This document shows, piece by piece, positions 43,546 through 52,674 of a DNA stretch of 64,000 bases (position 1 is its first letter; the number at the start of each line of letters is the position of its first letter). Below the pieces are notes generated by a model. That model worked only from the letters and a program-made list of their open reading frames with translations, had not been told where the DNA came from and did not search any database. Position numbers and translations under genes: made by a program. The DNA is taken from positions 1 to 64,000 of the forward strand of contig CAJUIY010000001.1 of the NCBI GenBank assembly GCA_910586865.1, given 5' to 3'. This DNA is from an uncultured Bacilli bacterium. GTDB taxonomy: Bacteria; Bacillota_I; Bacilli_A; RF39; UBA660.

Positions 43546-44765
43546 TATTTTCCTCCAATCAACTTTCCAGATTTCGTATAATGAATAAAGTTTGCCACAT
43601 AACTATGATCATCATAAGTAGAGTAACCACTTATTAAATACCCATTCTTCTTTAATTTTATATCAGTAAAATAATCATCTTTTTCATCTCCATATATTTC
43701 TATGAATTGTTCTTTTAAATCCGTATCATATTTAGCCAAAATACCATCATAAGAAAACACATTAACTTTATCGGTGGATTTCTTTTTATTATATACTCCT
43801 GTTTGTCCAGCAATCACAATATTTTGTTTATCATCAAGAAGAACTCTATTGAATCGTTCCATTCCGTCTTTTTTGTAAGTAGCTTCTCCTATTTTGTTAA
43901 GATCCAAATCATATTTCACTAATAAACCATCTGTATCATAATCTTGTTTATCTTCTTTCACTTTTTTACCACCAACAACATATAAATAATTTCCGTCACT
44001 TACCATTCCAGTAAAACCAAAACTATCTGTAAACTCATAATTAACCGTATTTATTCTTTCCAAATTAGGAGTATATTTTGAAACAATCCCTACATTAGAA
44101 GCGTCTTTTCCTACCGTATAAAGAAATTCTCCATTTATTATAATATCATTATAAATTCCTGACTTAGATCCACCATAATTACTTCTTGCAATTTCTTTTA
44201 AATTCTTATCGTATTTAACAATAAAACCCCCACCTTCATCCGAAAAGCCAAGTGTCATATTCTCATAGATACTTTGACCAACAACAAGATAACCATCATC
44301 CACCACTAAAACATTGGTAAATTTAGAATTCCCTAGTACTTGAAACGTATTTTCAACGATTTTTTCACCATCTAAATCATATTTTACAATAAGAACCGAA
44401 CGAACACCATCCTCATGCTCTTTTTTATTTTTCTCTATACTTCCAACAGCGATATAAGAATCATTATCTTTTTTTACACTAAAATAACTACTATTATATT
44501 TGTTATTATAAAGTTTTTCCCATTTCTTATTATCATTTTCATCATAAAGGGTTATTTTTGCTTTCTCAAAGCCATTTTCATTATTATTATTACTTCCAAC
44601 GGCAATATAAGAATCCTCTAGAATTTCGAAACCATTGATACTATCAAAATACGTTTTCTTCGTGTTATTATCTTTATATAAAAATAGAACAAATGCATCT
44701 ATTATTAAAACAACTATGCAAAAAATAACAATACTTCTTAAAACTATTTTTAATTTATGATTCAC
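43545..44765 (-). CDS. Membrane-anchored beta-propeller-like protein
   Basis: A protein of about 406 residues. An N-terminal membrane helix (about 8-30) anchors an external domain made of repeats of about 50 residues such as 'SYIAVGSIEKN', 'GYLVVGQSIYEN', 'LYTVGKDAS', 'YLYVVGGKK', 'NIVIAGQTG' and 'GYLISGYSTY', which suggest a beta-propeller. No lipobox. GTG 44765, nine bases after AAGGAG, is the likely start. It lies between tyrS and the phosphatase gene in one operon. Function unknown; a surface sensor or binding protein is inference. Confidence 0.7.
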   Translation of the reverse strand: MNHKLKIVLRSIVIFCIVVLIIDAFVLFLYKDNNTKKTYFDSINGFEILEDSYIAVGSNNNNENGFEKAKITLYDENDNKKWEKLYNNKYNSSYFSVKKDNDSYIAVGSIEKNKKEHEDGVRSVLIVKYDLDGEKIVENTFQVLGNSKFTNVLVVDDGYLVVGQSIYENMTLGFSDEGGGFIVKYDKNLKEIARSNYGGSKSGIYNDIIINGEFLYTVGKDASNVGIVSKYTPNLERINTVNYEFTDSFGFTGMVSDGNYLYVVGGKKVKEDKQDYDTDGLLVKYDLDLNKIGEATYKKDGMERFNRVLLDDKQNIVIAGQTGVYNKKKSTDKVNVFSYDGILAKYDTDLKEQFIEIYGDEKDDYFTDIKLKKNGYLISGYSTYDDHSYVANFIHYTKSGKLIGGK

Positions 44766-44780
44766 TAGCAACAACTCCTT

Positions 44781-46013
44781 TTAAATGAATTCTATAATAT
44801 AATATTTCTTTTTTCCTTTTCTAATAATTACATATTTCTGTTCTATAGACACACTTCTAGTAACCTGAAACTCTAAATCTACTTCTCTTTCTCCATTGAT
44901 ATAGATGGAACCATTGGTAATAAACTCACGTGCTTCCCTCTTACTAGTACAAATATTACTAGTTACTAATAAATCTACCAAGTTTAATTCTTCCTCTATC
45001 ATCATTGGTGGAATGCCTTTAAAAGCCATTTCAATATCAGAAGATGTAAAGGATTTCATATTGCCACTAAATAAAGCTTCACTAATTTTTACCGCTTGTT
45101 CATATTCTTTTTCTCCATGTAAGAAAGTAATCACTTCTTTTGCTAATGTTTTTTGGGCAATTCTTTTTTCTGGTTGTTTATTATGTTCATCTAATATCTT
45201 CTCAATCTCTTGCTTTGATAGAAAAGTATAGACTTTTAAATAATTATCCATCATAATATCCTCAAAATTGATTAGATATTGATATAATTCATAACTAGAT
45301 GTTTTCTCTTTGTCTAACCATAAAGCATTTCCTTCACTTTTTCCAATCTTTTTTCCAGTAGAATCGAGTGTTAGTGGACAAGAAAAAGCATATACAGATT
45401 CATCATTTAATTTTCTTATTAATTCAATACCCGTCGTTAAATTTCCCCATTGATCGGAGCCTCCAAATTGCAAGGTAGCCCCATAGTGATCATGAATATA
45501 TTTAAAATCATATCCCTGTATTAACATATAAGAAAACTCTGCATAGGAAATTCCGGATTCCATTTGTCTTTTTACTAAATCCTTATTAATCATATAAGAC
45601 ACGTTCACATACTTACCAATATCTCTTAAAAAGTCGATAAAATTATAGTTTTGAAACCAATCATAGTTATTAACTACTAGCGTATCTTCTCCAAATAACT
45701 TTTTCATCTGAATCTTTATTTTTTCAAAATTATTTTCTACCACTTTTATATCCGACTTTTCTCTTTCCTTTGTACCTCTAGGATCCCCAACTCGTCCAGT
45801 AGCTCCTCCCACCAAAATAATAGGTTTATGCCCCCCTCTTCTTAATCTTTCAATAACCAAAAAGGTTGGAAGTTGCCCAATATGTAGGCTATCGGCAGAA
45901 GGATCCGCACCAATATAGAAAGTCAACCCTCCTTGATTTATTTTATCTTCTAAGTCCTCTCCAGCGGTATCTTTTATTAATCCTCTCCATTTTAAATCTT
46001 CAAATAATGTCAT
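44781..46013 (-). CDS. tyrS: Tyrosyl-tRNA synthetase
   Basis: TyrS charges tRNA-Tyr. The 410-residue protein has 'FYIGADPSADSLHIGQL' (HIGH signature), 'GSDQWGN', the KMSKS-type loop 'GKKIGKSEGNALWL' and a C-terminal S4-like domain ('LVDLLVTSNICTSKREAREFITNGSIYING'). GAGGAGG precedes the ATG. The gene is third in a T-box-led operon after the ImmA/IrrE-like and CYTH genes. Confidence 0.96.
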   Translation of the reverse strand: MTLFEDLKWRGLIKDTAGEDLEDKINQGGLTFYIGADPSADSLHIGQLPTFLVIERLRRGGHKPIILVGGATGRVGDPRGTKEREKSDIKVVENNFEKIKIQMKKLFGEDTLVVNNYDWFQNYNFIDFLRDIGKYVNVSYMINKDLVKRQMESGISYAEFSYMLIQGYDFKYIHDHYGATLQFGGSDQWGNLTTGIELIRKLNDESVYAFSCPLTLDSTGKKIGKSEGNALWLDKEKTSSYELYQYLINFEDIMMDNYLKVYTFLSKQEIEKILDEHNKQPEKRIAQKTLAKEVITFLHGEKEYEQAVKISEALFSGNMKSFTSSDIEMAFKGIPPMMIEEELNLVDLLVTSNICTSKREAREFITNGSIYINGEREVDLEFQVTRSVSIEQKYVIIRKGKKKYYIIEFI

Positions 46014-46016
46014 TTT

Positions 46017-46556
46017 TTAATCCTCCTCAAATACCAAATTTTTCATCTTTTCTAAGTCATAACCATAATCTGAATAAATTCCTTCCACATCTTTTGTGGT
46101 TATCTTCTCTTTATCAATTTCTAGTCGATTCAAAGTTTCATAAACTTCTTTTTCACATTTTCCTTCAATCTCTAAATAAGTAGGAATAAATGGCCAACTA
46201 TCCATATCAATTTCTACTCCATCTAATAGATATTGGCATCTTCTATTTTCTTGATATCCTTTTGGTCGATATCCCAACTCATTAAGAATTAAATTTGTTT
46301 TTTCAAAATCATCTACTTCAATTTCTAACTCTTTTGTGCCATCTATTTTTTCTGAAACAATGTCTTTTATAGTAAGTGTAGTCACCTCTCCATTCGTTCT
46401 TAAGCGAATCCATTTCTTATCCTGTTTTGGTATGAAATCATAAACATATCTTCTTTGTAAATAATCAAATTTTTTTACTGCTCCCAAACTCTCTAACTTC
46501 TTTGTAATCTTATCTACATCAATTTCCAATATTCTTACTTCAAATTCCGTATTCAT
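46017..46556 (-). CDS. CYTH-domain protein (class IV adenylate cyclase-like)
   Basis: A 179-residue CYTH (CyaB/thiamine triphosphatase) protein. The N-terminal signature reads 'TEFEVRILEID' (ExExK-like, with Arg for Lys), followed by 'YVYDF', 'WIRLRTNGEVTTLTIK', 'ELEIEVDDF', 'YQENRRCQYLL' and 'VEIDMDSWPFIPTYLEIEG'. These enzymes act on triphosphates inside a tunnel. The substrate (ATP, thiamine triphosphate or polyphosphate) is unknown. It lies 3 bp before tyrS. Confidence 0.85.
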   Translation of the reverse strand: MNTEFEVRILEIDVDKITKKLESLGAVKKFDYLQRRYVYDFIPKQDKKWIRLRTNGEVTTLTIKDIVSEKIDGTKELEIEVDDFEKTNLILNELGYRPKGYQENRRCQYLLDGVEIDMDSWPFIPTYLEIEGKCEKEVYETLNRLEIDKEKITTKDVEGIYSDYGYDLEKMKNLVFEED

Positions 46557-46561
46557 CCTTA

Positions 46562-47065
46562 TTATCTTCTCCTTCCACCTTGTATTACTTTCAATTTCGC
46601 TTTCTGCTTCTCATGTTCCATTAAATTTAATCTCTCATTTATTAAAAACATAGATACTTTATATTTTTTTGATAATCTCCTATTATTCATACCTTTTTCA
46701 ATATCCGTTTTAAATATCTTTTCTGGCATTAATAATTTTAATGCATAATGATAAGCTTTTTTATCAAAAGACTCTTCTTCCAAAAGACCTTTACTAAAAT
46801 ACCCCTCATTATAATATAATTGAATATAACAATACATATAAGTACTTATAAATCTCCTCGCTTTTTTTGATACTTTTTTATTAATATAGATACCATTCCA
46901 TGACGAATCAATAACAGATAGAGCCCTATAATCTTTCATCACCATAGATGGAGTTGACATTACTGTTATTCCAGAATCTCGAATCACTTTTCCTATATTT
47001 GGAACTCTATTAACATTTAATTGTTCAAGTAGTAAATCCTGACGATATATTTTTAAATTTTTCAT
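46562..47065 (-). CDS. ImmA/IrrE-like protein lacking the HExxH motif
   Basis: A 167-residue protein with the outline of ImmA/IrrE (DUF955) proteins: 'NGIYINKKVSKKARRFISTYM' where such proteases read RFT-HELGH, then 'SFDKKAYHYALKLLMPEKIF' like the usual 'E.xAxxFAAELLMPE', and 'LSKKYKVSMFLINERLNLM' like the terminal HTH. The zinc-binding HExxH is replaced by YMYCY, so a catalytic protease is unlikely. GGAGG precedes the ATG. It is the first gene after a T-box in the tyrS operon. Confidence 0.55.
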   Translation of the reverse strand: MKNLKIYRQDLLLEQLNVNRVPNIGKVIRDSGITVMSTPSMVMKDYRALSVIDSSWNGIYINKKVSKKARRFISTYMYCYIQLYYNEGYFSKGLLEEESFDKKAYHYALKLLMPEKIFKTDIEKGMNNRRLSKKYKVSMFLINERLNLMEHEKQKAKLKVIQGGRRR

Positions 47066-47290
47066 AAAACCTCCTAAAACAAAAACTATCCATCCAAATA
47101 AGGACGAATAGTTCGTGGTACCACCTTAATTCATGAAAGAATCATGCACTCATTATCTTAACGCGAATAAACGATTTTTCTCCTAATAGGTAATTCATAC
47201 TTATCATTATCTTAGTTTACACCAACCACTAAGTCTCTTTTAGTAATTACTAAGTACTACTTGTTATTAATCATTGAAAATTATATATTC
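47066..47290 (-). promoter_or_regulatory. T-box riboswitch controlling the tyrS operon
   Basis: On the minus strand the T-box core AAGGTGGTACCACG lies at about 47126-47113. It is followed by the terminator AACTATTCGTCC / GGATGGATAGTT and TTTTT (47112-47078), 18 bp before the first gene. Upstream lie an AGTA-type Stem I region and, near 47185-47205, TAT/TAC triplets suited as a tyrosine specifier; I cannot fix the exact codon. It should turn on the operon when tRNA-Tyr is uncharged. Confidence 0.85.
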
Positions 47291-47322
47291 ACTATATCAT
47301 ATCTATCAATAAAAATAAAGTA

Positions 47323-47772
47323 TCACTTCTTTTTTTTCTGAAAATTTTCTTCTTTTCGATAATCTTCTATTTCTTTACCATTAAATAATTTAATATGAGT
47401 ACAAAAATAATTTTCACCAATAACCGAACTATTTACAAGATGTGTTATATACTGAGTTTGATTATCAAATCGCCATTCTAATGTTGGATGAAGAATATCT
47501 TCTCTATCTTTACAAATAAGCGAATACTGAACAGTGGGAATATCTAGTTTATTTTTCAATATATTAGCAATTTCATATAAAGAAGAAACATCATTATCGT
47601 CCATAATCAATCGTAGGTAATCATTGCCATAATCAAGAGAAAAATAGTATTCTTTATCCTTTTTACAGGATATATTATGATAGTTTATTATAGCAGAGAT
47701 ATTATTTTTTCTCAGTAACTGAATTAGCTCATTTATATTAAAAAAAAGAGAGCTATTACCATTATTATCCAT
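47323..47772 (-). CDS. Hypothetical protein, 149 residues
   Basis: Not recognised. Rich in Asn, Asp, Tyr and Ile, with mixed alpha/beta pattern ('LFFNINELIQLLRKNNISAIINYHN', 'YYFSLDYGNDYLRLIMDDNDV', 'LEWRFDNQTQYITHLV') and a basic C-terminus. No signal peptide or membrane helix. ATG 47772 is preceded by GGAGGT. It stands alone between the T-box region and the TasA-like gene. Confidence 0.5.
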   Translation of the reverse strand: MDNNGNSSLFFNINELIQLLRKNNISAIINYHNISCKKDKEYYFSLDYGNDYLRLIMDDNDVSSLYEIANILKNKLDIPTVQYSLICKDREDILHPTLEWRFDNQTQYITHLVNSSVIGENYFCTHIKLFNGKEIEDYRKEENFQKKKK

Positions 47773-47845
47773 TTCTACCTCCAACTAATTATATGCTAAT
47801 TAGAAGAATTGTTGTTATTTTTATAATTCTATTATCGTACTTTTA

Positions 47846-49183
47846 TTATTTGGTGACCACAATAACAGCACGAGCTCCATAAAAGTTTCGGGATACAGCA
47901 ACATCTGTCAAATATCCTCCTTGATCAAGAATAATCGCTCTATTTTGAGAATCTGTATAAGCCTGCATAGTGTAATATCCATTATTATTAGTAGCACCAT
48001 TTTCTGTATGAATATCGTCTACCGTTCCACCATTTTGAGTGGATTGTTTTAAATAATTATTCATCCAGATTGGACAGGTTCCACTTGAACTTGAACCAGT
48101 ACATCCTACGACAAATGATTCTTGAAACGTTATCATTCTCGCTTTTGCACTTCTACTCTCTAAAGTATATTTATTCTCTGTACATGCAGTGTAGACATCA
48201 TTAGAAAATCTACAGCTAGTAAATGCATTTGTTCCATTAAAATTTGTTGTTCCCATAGTATAAGTTTGTGTAGTAACATTACTCCAATTACTTGTAGTAT
48301 CCTCTAACTTCTGAAGAATTTTTGATGGCCCTAACGTATTATTATTCTCATCATTCCATGCAGTATTATATACTGTATTTTCTCTTTGTTGTAGTGTCAT
48401 TGATTCGCCATCGTCATGTAACACATAAAAATAATAAGAATTTTTATCATTTACTGCATATTTGATAATCGTACCTGGTAAACATGATCCTACCGTTTTG
48501 TTTGTATAACAAGTAGTTGCTACACAAGTTGCTTCTTCCCCTGTAACACAGTAATTACTAGACTCTGCTACTTGATTGTAAGTATAAGCTGCTGAAATAT
48601 TTTCTTTTTCTGGAGTATTCGCTTCACTATTTTTTATTTGAGAAGCACTTACTCTTATTTTACCATAAAAAATAGAACCCATTGCACTATTATCAGCATC
48701 CTTATCCATCCACACTTTTAAAGTATAACGGTTTGTTTGCCTTTTTGAAATCGTTCCTGAATCTAATAGTCGATCAGAATCCTTACGAATAGTTGAAAGC
48801 AGGTCCGTTGCAACCTCTTGACCGTTTTTGGTCAAACTATATTTAACAAATCGATCTGGCATTTTTACCTCTGCAACATCAAGAGGTAAATCTGATAAAT
48901 AAATACTATAATCAGAAGCAACCGTTCCTCTATTCCTTAATTCAAAAGTATAAGCCTTTGTCTGCAATCCTTTTTCATCAACCATTGGAATAGTGTTTTT
49001 TAATAAAATACCATCACTAATTTCATCGTCTAAAATCAAATCCAAATAACCAGCTCTTATAACATTTTCTGTTTTACCAGTTACTGAAATTCTTAACCAA
49101 GCATAACTTCCTACCATAATAGAAACTAAGATAAAAGCCAATAAAAACACTTTTTTATTATTTCCTGATTTTTTATCTTTCAT
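47846..49183 (-). CDS. TasA/camelysin-like secreted surface protein
   Basis: A protein of about 445 residues. A basic N-terminus and a hydrophobic segment (about 12-30, 'VFLLAFILVSIMVGSYAWL') look like a SipW-type signal peptide. The following domain has TasA/CalY features ('AGYLDLILDD', 'TKAYTFELRNRGTVASDYSIYLSDL', 'RYTLKVWMDKDADNS'). The C-terminal half has several Cys pairs and ends 'NRAIILDQGGYLTDVAVSRNFYGARAVIVV', like DUF6273 modules. TasA-like proteins form biofilm fibres. No SipW gene is visible beside it. Start 49183 is best placed; ribosome binding site weak. Confidence 0.6.
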   Translation of the reverse strand: MKDKKSGNNKKVFLLAFILVSIMVGSYAWLRISVTGKTENVIRAGYLDLILDDEISDGILLKNTIPMVDEKGLQTKAYTFELRNRGTVASDYSIYLSDLPLDVAEVKMPDRFVKYSLTKNGQEVATDLLSTIRKDSDRLLDSGTISKRQTNRYTLKVWMDKDADNSAMGSIFYGKIRVSASQIKNSEANTPEKENISAAYTYNQVAESSNYCVTGEEATCVATTCYTNKTVGSCLPGTIIKYAVNDKNSYYFYVLHDDGESMTLQQRENTVYNTAWNDENNNTLGPSKILQKLEDTTSNWSNVTTQTYTMGTTNFNGTNAFTSCRFSNDVYTACTENKYTLESRSAKARMITFQESFVVGCTGSSSSGTCPIWMNNYLKQSTQNGGTVDDIHTENGATNNNGYYTMQAYTDSQNRAIILDQGGYLTDVAVSRNFYGARAVIVVTK

Positions 49184-49436
49184 GATTCCCACATCCAATC
49201 TCTATTATAATGAAAGTATAACATAATAAATATTTTTTTTCAATTATATTTCCTTTTATATAATCAGTTAAACTGAAACCTGAGACTATATTATTTTGAA
49301 TAATTACTCATTTTATGTAGAAATCCATGAAATTTTTATTGAGACTTCAATATTTTTTTAAACAATAAGAGTAGCATATTTTTTCGTCTTACCAAATCTA
49401 ACATTAATAAGGAAGCATACGAAATTATTTTATGAA

Positions 49437-49461
49437 ATAAAAACCTCCAAAATTGGAGGTC
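49437..49461 (-). terminator. Terminator of the ytxH operon
   Basis: ACCTCCAA and TTGGAGGT form an 8-bp perfect stem with a 2-base centre; on the minus strand it is followed by TTTATTT. It lies about 15 bp after the ytxH stop codon. Confidence 0.7.
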
Positions 49462-49474
49462 CATGAACTGTTTA

Positions 49475-49879
49475 CTATATTTCTATCGATTCTAATTTCT
49501 TTAAAACATCTTTTGTCACTTCTACTGCTTTATCTCTTACTTCTTCTGCTGCATTTTTTAAAATAGGAGTTCCTTTTTCAACAGCCAAATCTACTAGTTC
49601 ATCTGCTTTCTTTTTGATTTCGGCACCTTTCTTTTTCGCAATTTTAAGTACTTTTTCTTTATCTAAATCCTCTAGTTCTTTTTTGATTTCAGCAATTTTT
49701 TTATCAAATTCCTCTTTTAATTCTCCTGGATCAATTTCTTTTGCTTTTTTGATTAACTCTTCCATTTTATTTTTTAAGTCTTTTCTTAATTCTTTTCCTG
49801 GTTTAGGTGCAAATAATAAACCTAATCCTGCTCCTACAGCAGCTCCTAATACAAATTTTCCTGCTCCTTTTTTATTCAT
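49475..49879 (-). CDS. YtxH domain protein
   Basis: A protein of about 134 residues. 'MNKKGAGKFVLGAAVGAGLGLLFAPKPGKELRKDL' is the YtxH glycine-rich hydrophobic segment followed by APKPGKE, the family hallmark; the rest is a Lys/Glu-rich amphipathic helix. These are small general-stress or envelope proteins. ATG 49879 has AAAGGATG before it and overlaps the stop of the DUF948 gene by 8 bp. The pairing ytxG-ytxH matches Bacillus. Confidence 0.85.
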   Translation of the reverse strand: MNKKGAGKFVLGAAVGAGLGLLFAPKPGKELRKDLKNKMEELIKKAKEIDPGELKEEFDKKIAEIKKELEDLDKEKVLKIAKKKGAEIKKKADELVDLAVEKGTPILKNAAEEVRDKAVEVTKDVLKKLESIEI

Positions 49880-50156
49880 AATAATCATCCTTTCTCTTTT
49901 TTCTTTTAAATATTTTATCAAAAACTGACACTACACCATTTACTACACGTGCACTAATAAAGTCTATGCTTGTTGTAGTTTTATTAATAACATTAAATAT
50001 ATTATTCAATGAATTAACCTTATCTTCTATATTATTTAACAATGCCTCTATTCTATCAAATACTTGTATTAATCGTAATCCTAAGATAATTAGTATTACC
50101 ATTAATATAATACCCAAAATATACAATATAATAGGCAAAACTTCTGCAAAAGTCAT
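49872..50156 (-). CDS. DUF948 (YtxG-like) membrane protein
   Basis: A 94-residue protein with one membrane helix (about 6-28), then a helical heptad region ('VFDRIEALLNNIEDKVNSLNNIFNVINKTTTSIDF') and a basic tail, the DUF948 pattern. ATG 50156 follows AAAGGAGTG; the upstream ATG is too close to it. It is second to last in the operon trmB / lipoprotein / disordered protein / DUF948 / ytxH. Confidence 0.8.
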   Translation of the reverse strand: MTFAEVLPIILYILGIILMVILIILGLRLIQVFDRIEALLNNIEDKVNSLNNIFNVINKTTTSIDFISARVVNGVVSVFDKIFKRKKRKDDYYE

Positions 50157-50170
50157 AAAAATCACTCCTT

Positions 50171-51220
50171 TTAATCATTTTCATACATAGAATCAATTAA
50201 ATCGAATAAGTTATCTTCATCTAAATCATCACCATTATCTTTTGGTTCTTCTCTAATCATAGTATTCTTATTTTCATCATCATTTGATTCTACCTTAAAA
50301 TCCGTATTTACTTCCTCATTCATAATATAAGGACCTTCTTCTTGCTCCTCTTGGTATCTAGTATTTCTTTTTTCATTAGCAGTATCTTTATAATCAACAT
50401 TATACTCTAAGCCTAGGTCTTCGAAATATTCTTCCGCATCTCCCATAGTAACCTTTTTTACTTCTGGTTTCGATTCACTTAAATCTAATAAATCATTGTC
50501 CATTAAACTACTAGCTTCCATTTCAGGTTCTTCGTTATGTCTTTCTGATGTCAATTCTTCTTCCAAAGTTCCATATGCCCTATTTCTTACTTCATCTACA
50601 TTTAAGCTTTCTCTAGCATAAGTACTAGTAAGTCTAACTTCCCTTCTTGTTACTACATCCTCCCTTTTATAATTTTTATCTAAAATACCATAAATAGGAG
50701 ATATAATCGGAGAAGGCTTGAAATATGTTTTTTCTTCCTTTTTCTCATAACCACCATATTCTGGTTCCTTAATTGGCATTTCATCAATACCATACGGTTT
50801 TATCTTCTTTTCCTTATTAGTGATTGCTGTATTCAGTCGTCTTCTTTCTTCAACACCTATTTTTGGAGATTCAATATTATCAACTTGAGGCTTCTTAAAC
50901 TTTTCTTCTTTGGTATAAGTAAATTCGTTATCACTAACCATAGGAAATGTAAAATCTTTTTCCTCTTCTTTTTTACTTTCTACTTCTTTATGCACTTCTA
51001 CTTCTCTTTTTGGCTCTTCTAAGTCTTCATGTGTTGTGATTCGCACTTCTTTCTTTTCTGGAAGAACAATTTTTTTTGCGATTGGTTTTTCTACATGACT
51101 TTCTTTACGTTGGGGTTTCGCTTCCTTTTTAGAAGCTTTCTTTCCTTTTTTTGTTTTTTCTTCCACCTCAACGTATTCTTCTTCGAAAAGAGCATTTTTT
51201 AACTTATCCATTAATTTCAT
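50171..51220 (-). CDS. Charged, mostly disordered protein with SPIISPIYGILDKNY motif
   Basis: A 349-residue protein rich in Glu, Lys and Asp with no membrane helix. The N-terminal 'MKLMDKLKNALFEEEYVEVEE' is a small amphipathic helix. Most of the rest is low-complexity charged sequence. One ordered-looking island near the centre reads 'YFKPSPIISPIYGILDKNYKREDVVTRREVR', and the C-terminus ends in an acidic helix 'DLDEDNLFDLIDSMYEND', a likely protein-binding peptide. I suspect a division or envelope scaffold, but that is inference. It lies between a lipoprotein and the DUF948 gene. Confidence 0.6.
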   Translation of the reverse strand: MKLMDKLKNALFEEEYVEVEEKTKKGKKASKKEAKPQRKESHVEKPIAKKIVLPEKKEVRITTHEDLEEPKREVEVHKEVESKKEEEKDFTFPMVSDNEFTYTKEEKFKKPQVDNIESPKIGVEERRRLNTAITNKEKKIKPYGIDEMPIKEPEYGGYEKKEEKTYFKPSPIISPIYGILDKNYKREDVVTRREVRLTSTYARESLNVDEVRNRAYGTLEEELTSERHNEEPEMEASSLMDNDLLDLSESKPEVKKVTMGDAEEYFEDLGLEYNVDYKDTANEKRNTRYQEEQEEGPYIMNEEVNTDFKVESNDDENKNTMIREEPKDNGDDLDEDNLFDLIDSMYEND

Positions 51221-51226
51221 GCATAT

Positions 51227-51886
51227 CTACTCCCCTTCTTCAACTTTTAAGTTATCCTCATCGATTTCTTCTTCTTCAATCTTTTCATATTCTTTCACAT
51301 AATCAAGGAAATCATCTGTCTTCTTCTTTGTATTAAATATATCATATGTCTCTTCTTTATAATCTAAAATATTTTCACCAATTGTTGTTGATAAGACATT
51401 TTTATTATACTTAACAGAAGAAAGCATAGCACCAATATTAGTTAATGCATCCCTAAGACTATTTTTATTTACAAATGCTTCTACCTTCATATAATGATAC
51501 ATTCCCTCTACGAAATAACCATTCGCATCCTCATTGATTTCTAAATAACCAAAAGAATCTTTATACTTAATTTTTTTAGAATAAAATGCATTTTTATCTA
51601 CCTTATAATTCTTCTTGACTTGATGGTAGTAACTTACTACATCCACATATAAATAAAAATAATTATTGTCCTTATCTTTTAATGTTGCATTATAAGCATC
51701 TTTACTAATAAAGGTTAATCCTTTCGGAATATAGTAACTATAACCATCAAAATTAGAATTCTTAATATTGGTATTTCTTTTTATCATTGTATCAACAATA
51801 GAATCAATATCCCCACTTGATAAATTAGCATTACTACATCCTGTAATACATAAAACCATACCGAGTAATATCCATAATTTTTTCAT
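51227..51886 (-). CDS. Predicted lipoprotein
   Basis: A 219-residue exported lipoprotein. The signal peptide 'MKKLWILLGMVLCITGC' ends in the lipobox ITGC with the modified Cys at residue 17. The mature part is soluble and alpha/beta ('NFDGYSYYIPKGLTFISKDAYNATLKD', 'FYLYVDVVSYYH') with an acidic C-terminal tail rich in Glu and Asp. GTAGGTG precedes the ATG. It begins the envelope part of the operon, after trmB. Confidence 0.85.
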   Translation of the reverse strand: MKKLWILLGMVLCITGCSNANLSSGDIDSIVDTMIKRNTNIKNSNFDGYSYYIPKGLTFISKDAYNATLKDKDNNYFYLYVDVVSYYHQVKKNYKVDKNAFYSKKIKYKDSFGYLEINEDANGYFVEGMYHYMKVEAFVNKNSLRDALTNIGAMLSSVKYNKNVLSTTIGENILDYKEETYDIFNTKKKTDDFLDYVKEYEKIEEEEIDEDNLKVEEGE

Positions 51887-51950
51887 ATTTCACCTACTCT
51901 TACATTTTATTATAACAAAATTTATAGAAAAATAAAAATATTTTAATCGA

Positions 51951-52592
51951 CTATTTACTCTTTTGGACAGATGAGGTAGCATCGAGTGAATAAATAGTCA
52001 TTCCCCTACTTACAAATTTATCTTCATATTCTGTTGTAATAAAGACTTCCTCCTTACTATGTAAATCAAGTGAAACACTCTCTAATACATAACCTTTCTT
52101 ACTGATTTCTTCTAACGAATATTCAAATAATTCTCTATTGTCAGTTCGCATTTCTATTTCTTTTTTTTCTTTAAAGATAACATCATACTTATCTAAAAAA
52201 ATAGGACTAGTTAATCTTCTTAAATGATGTCTTTTTTTAGGCCAAGGATCCGAAAAGTTTAGATAAATTTTACGAATCTCCTTAAAAAAGACTTTATCAA
52301 TTTCTAAAGCATCCATTCGTATGAAATATAAGTTAGAGTACTCTTCCTCTATATGATTTAATGCTTTTGCCAAAATACTATCAAATTTTTCAATACCAAT
52401 AAAATTAATATTAGGATATTTTTTCGCATTTTCCTTAATAAATTTACCCTTCCCCACTCCTATTTCAATATAAATGGGATTCTGATTTTGAAACAAAGCA
52501 TTCCATTTACCACAATAATCGTCGGGGTTCTTTATTAAATACTTTGACTGATTTAGTATCTCCTCTTTATTTTTTACGTTTCTAAGTCTCAT
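51951..52592 (-). CDS. trmB: tRNA (guanine-N7)-methyltransferase
   Basis: TrmB makes m7G46 in tRNA using SAM. The 213-residue protein has 'IYIEIGVGKGKFIKENAKKYPNINFIGIEKF' (SAM motif I and the acidic loop), 'YFIRMDALEI', 'IYLNFSDPWPKKRHHLRRL' (the catalytic block with SDPWPKKRH) and 'EMRTDNRELFEYSL'. AAGGAAGG precedes the ATG. It is the first gene of the operon. Confidence 0.97.
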   Translation of the reverse strand: MRLRNVKNKEEILNQSKYLIKNPDDYCGKWNALFQNQNPIYIEIGVGKGKFIKENAKKYPNINFIGIEKFDSILAKALNHIEEEYSNLYFIRMDALEIDKVFFKEIRKIYLNFSDPWPKKRHHLRRLTSPIFLDKYDVIFKEKKEIEMRTDNRELFEYSLEEISKKGYVLESVSLDLHSKEEVFITTEYEDKFVSRGMTIYSLDATSSVQKSK

Positions 52593-52674
52593 AATATCCT
52601 TCCTTTTTTGTTATCCTTATTCTATCACAAACTAGTCCCATTTGCATATAATAAAAAGAATAAAGGAGTAAATT

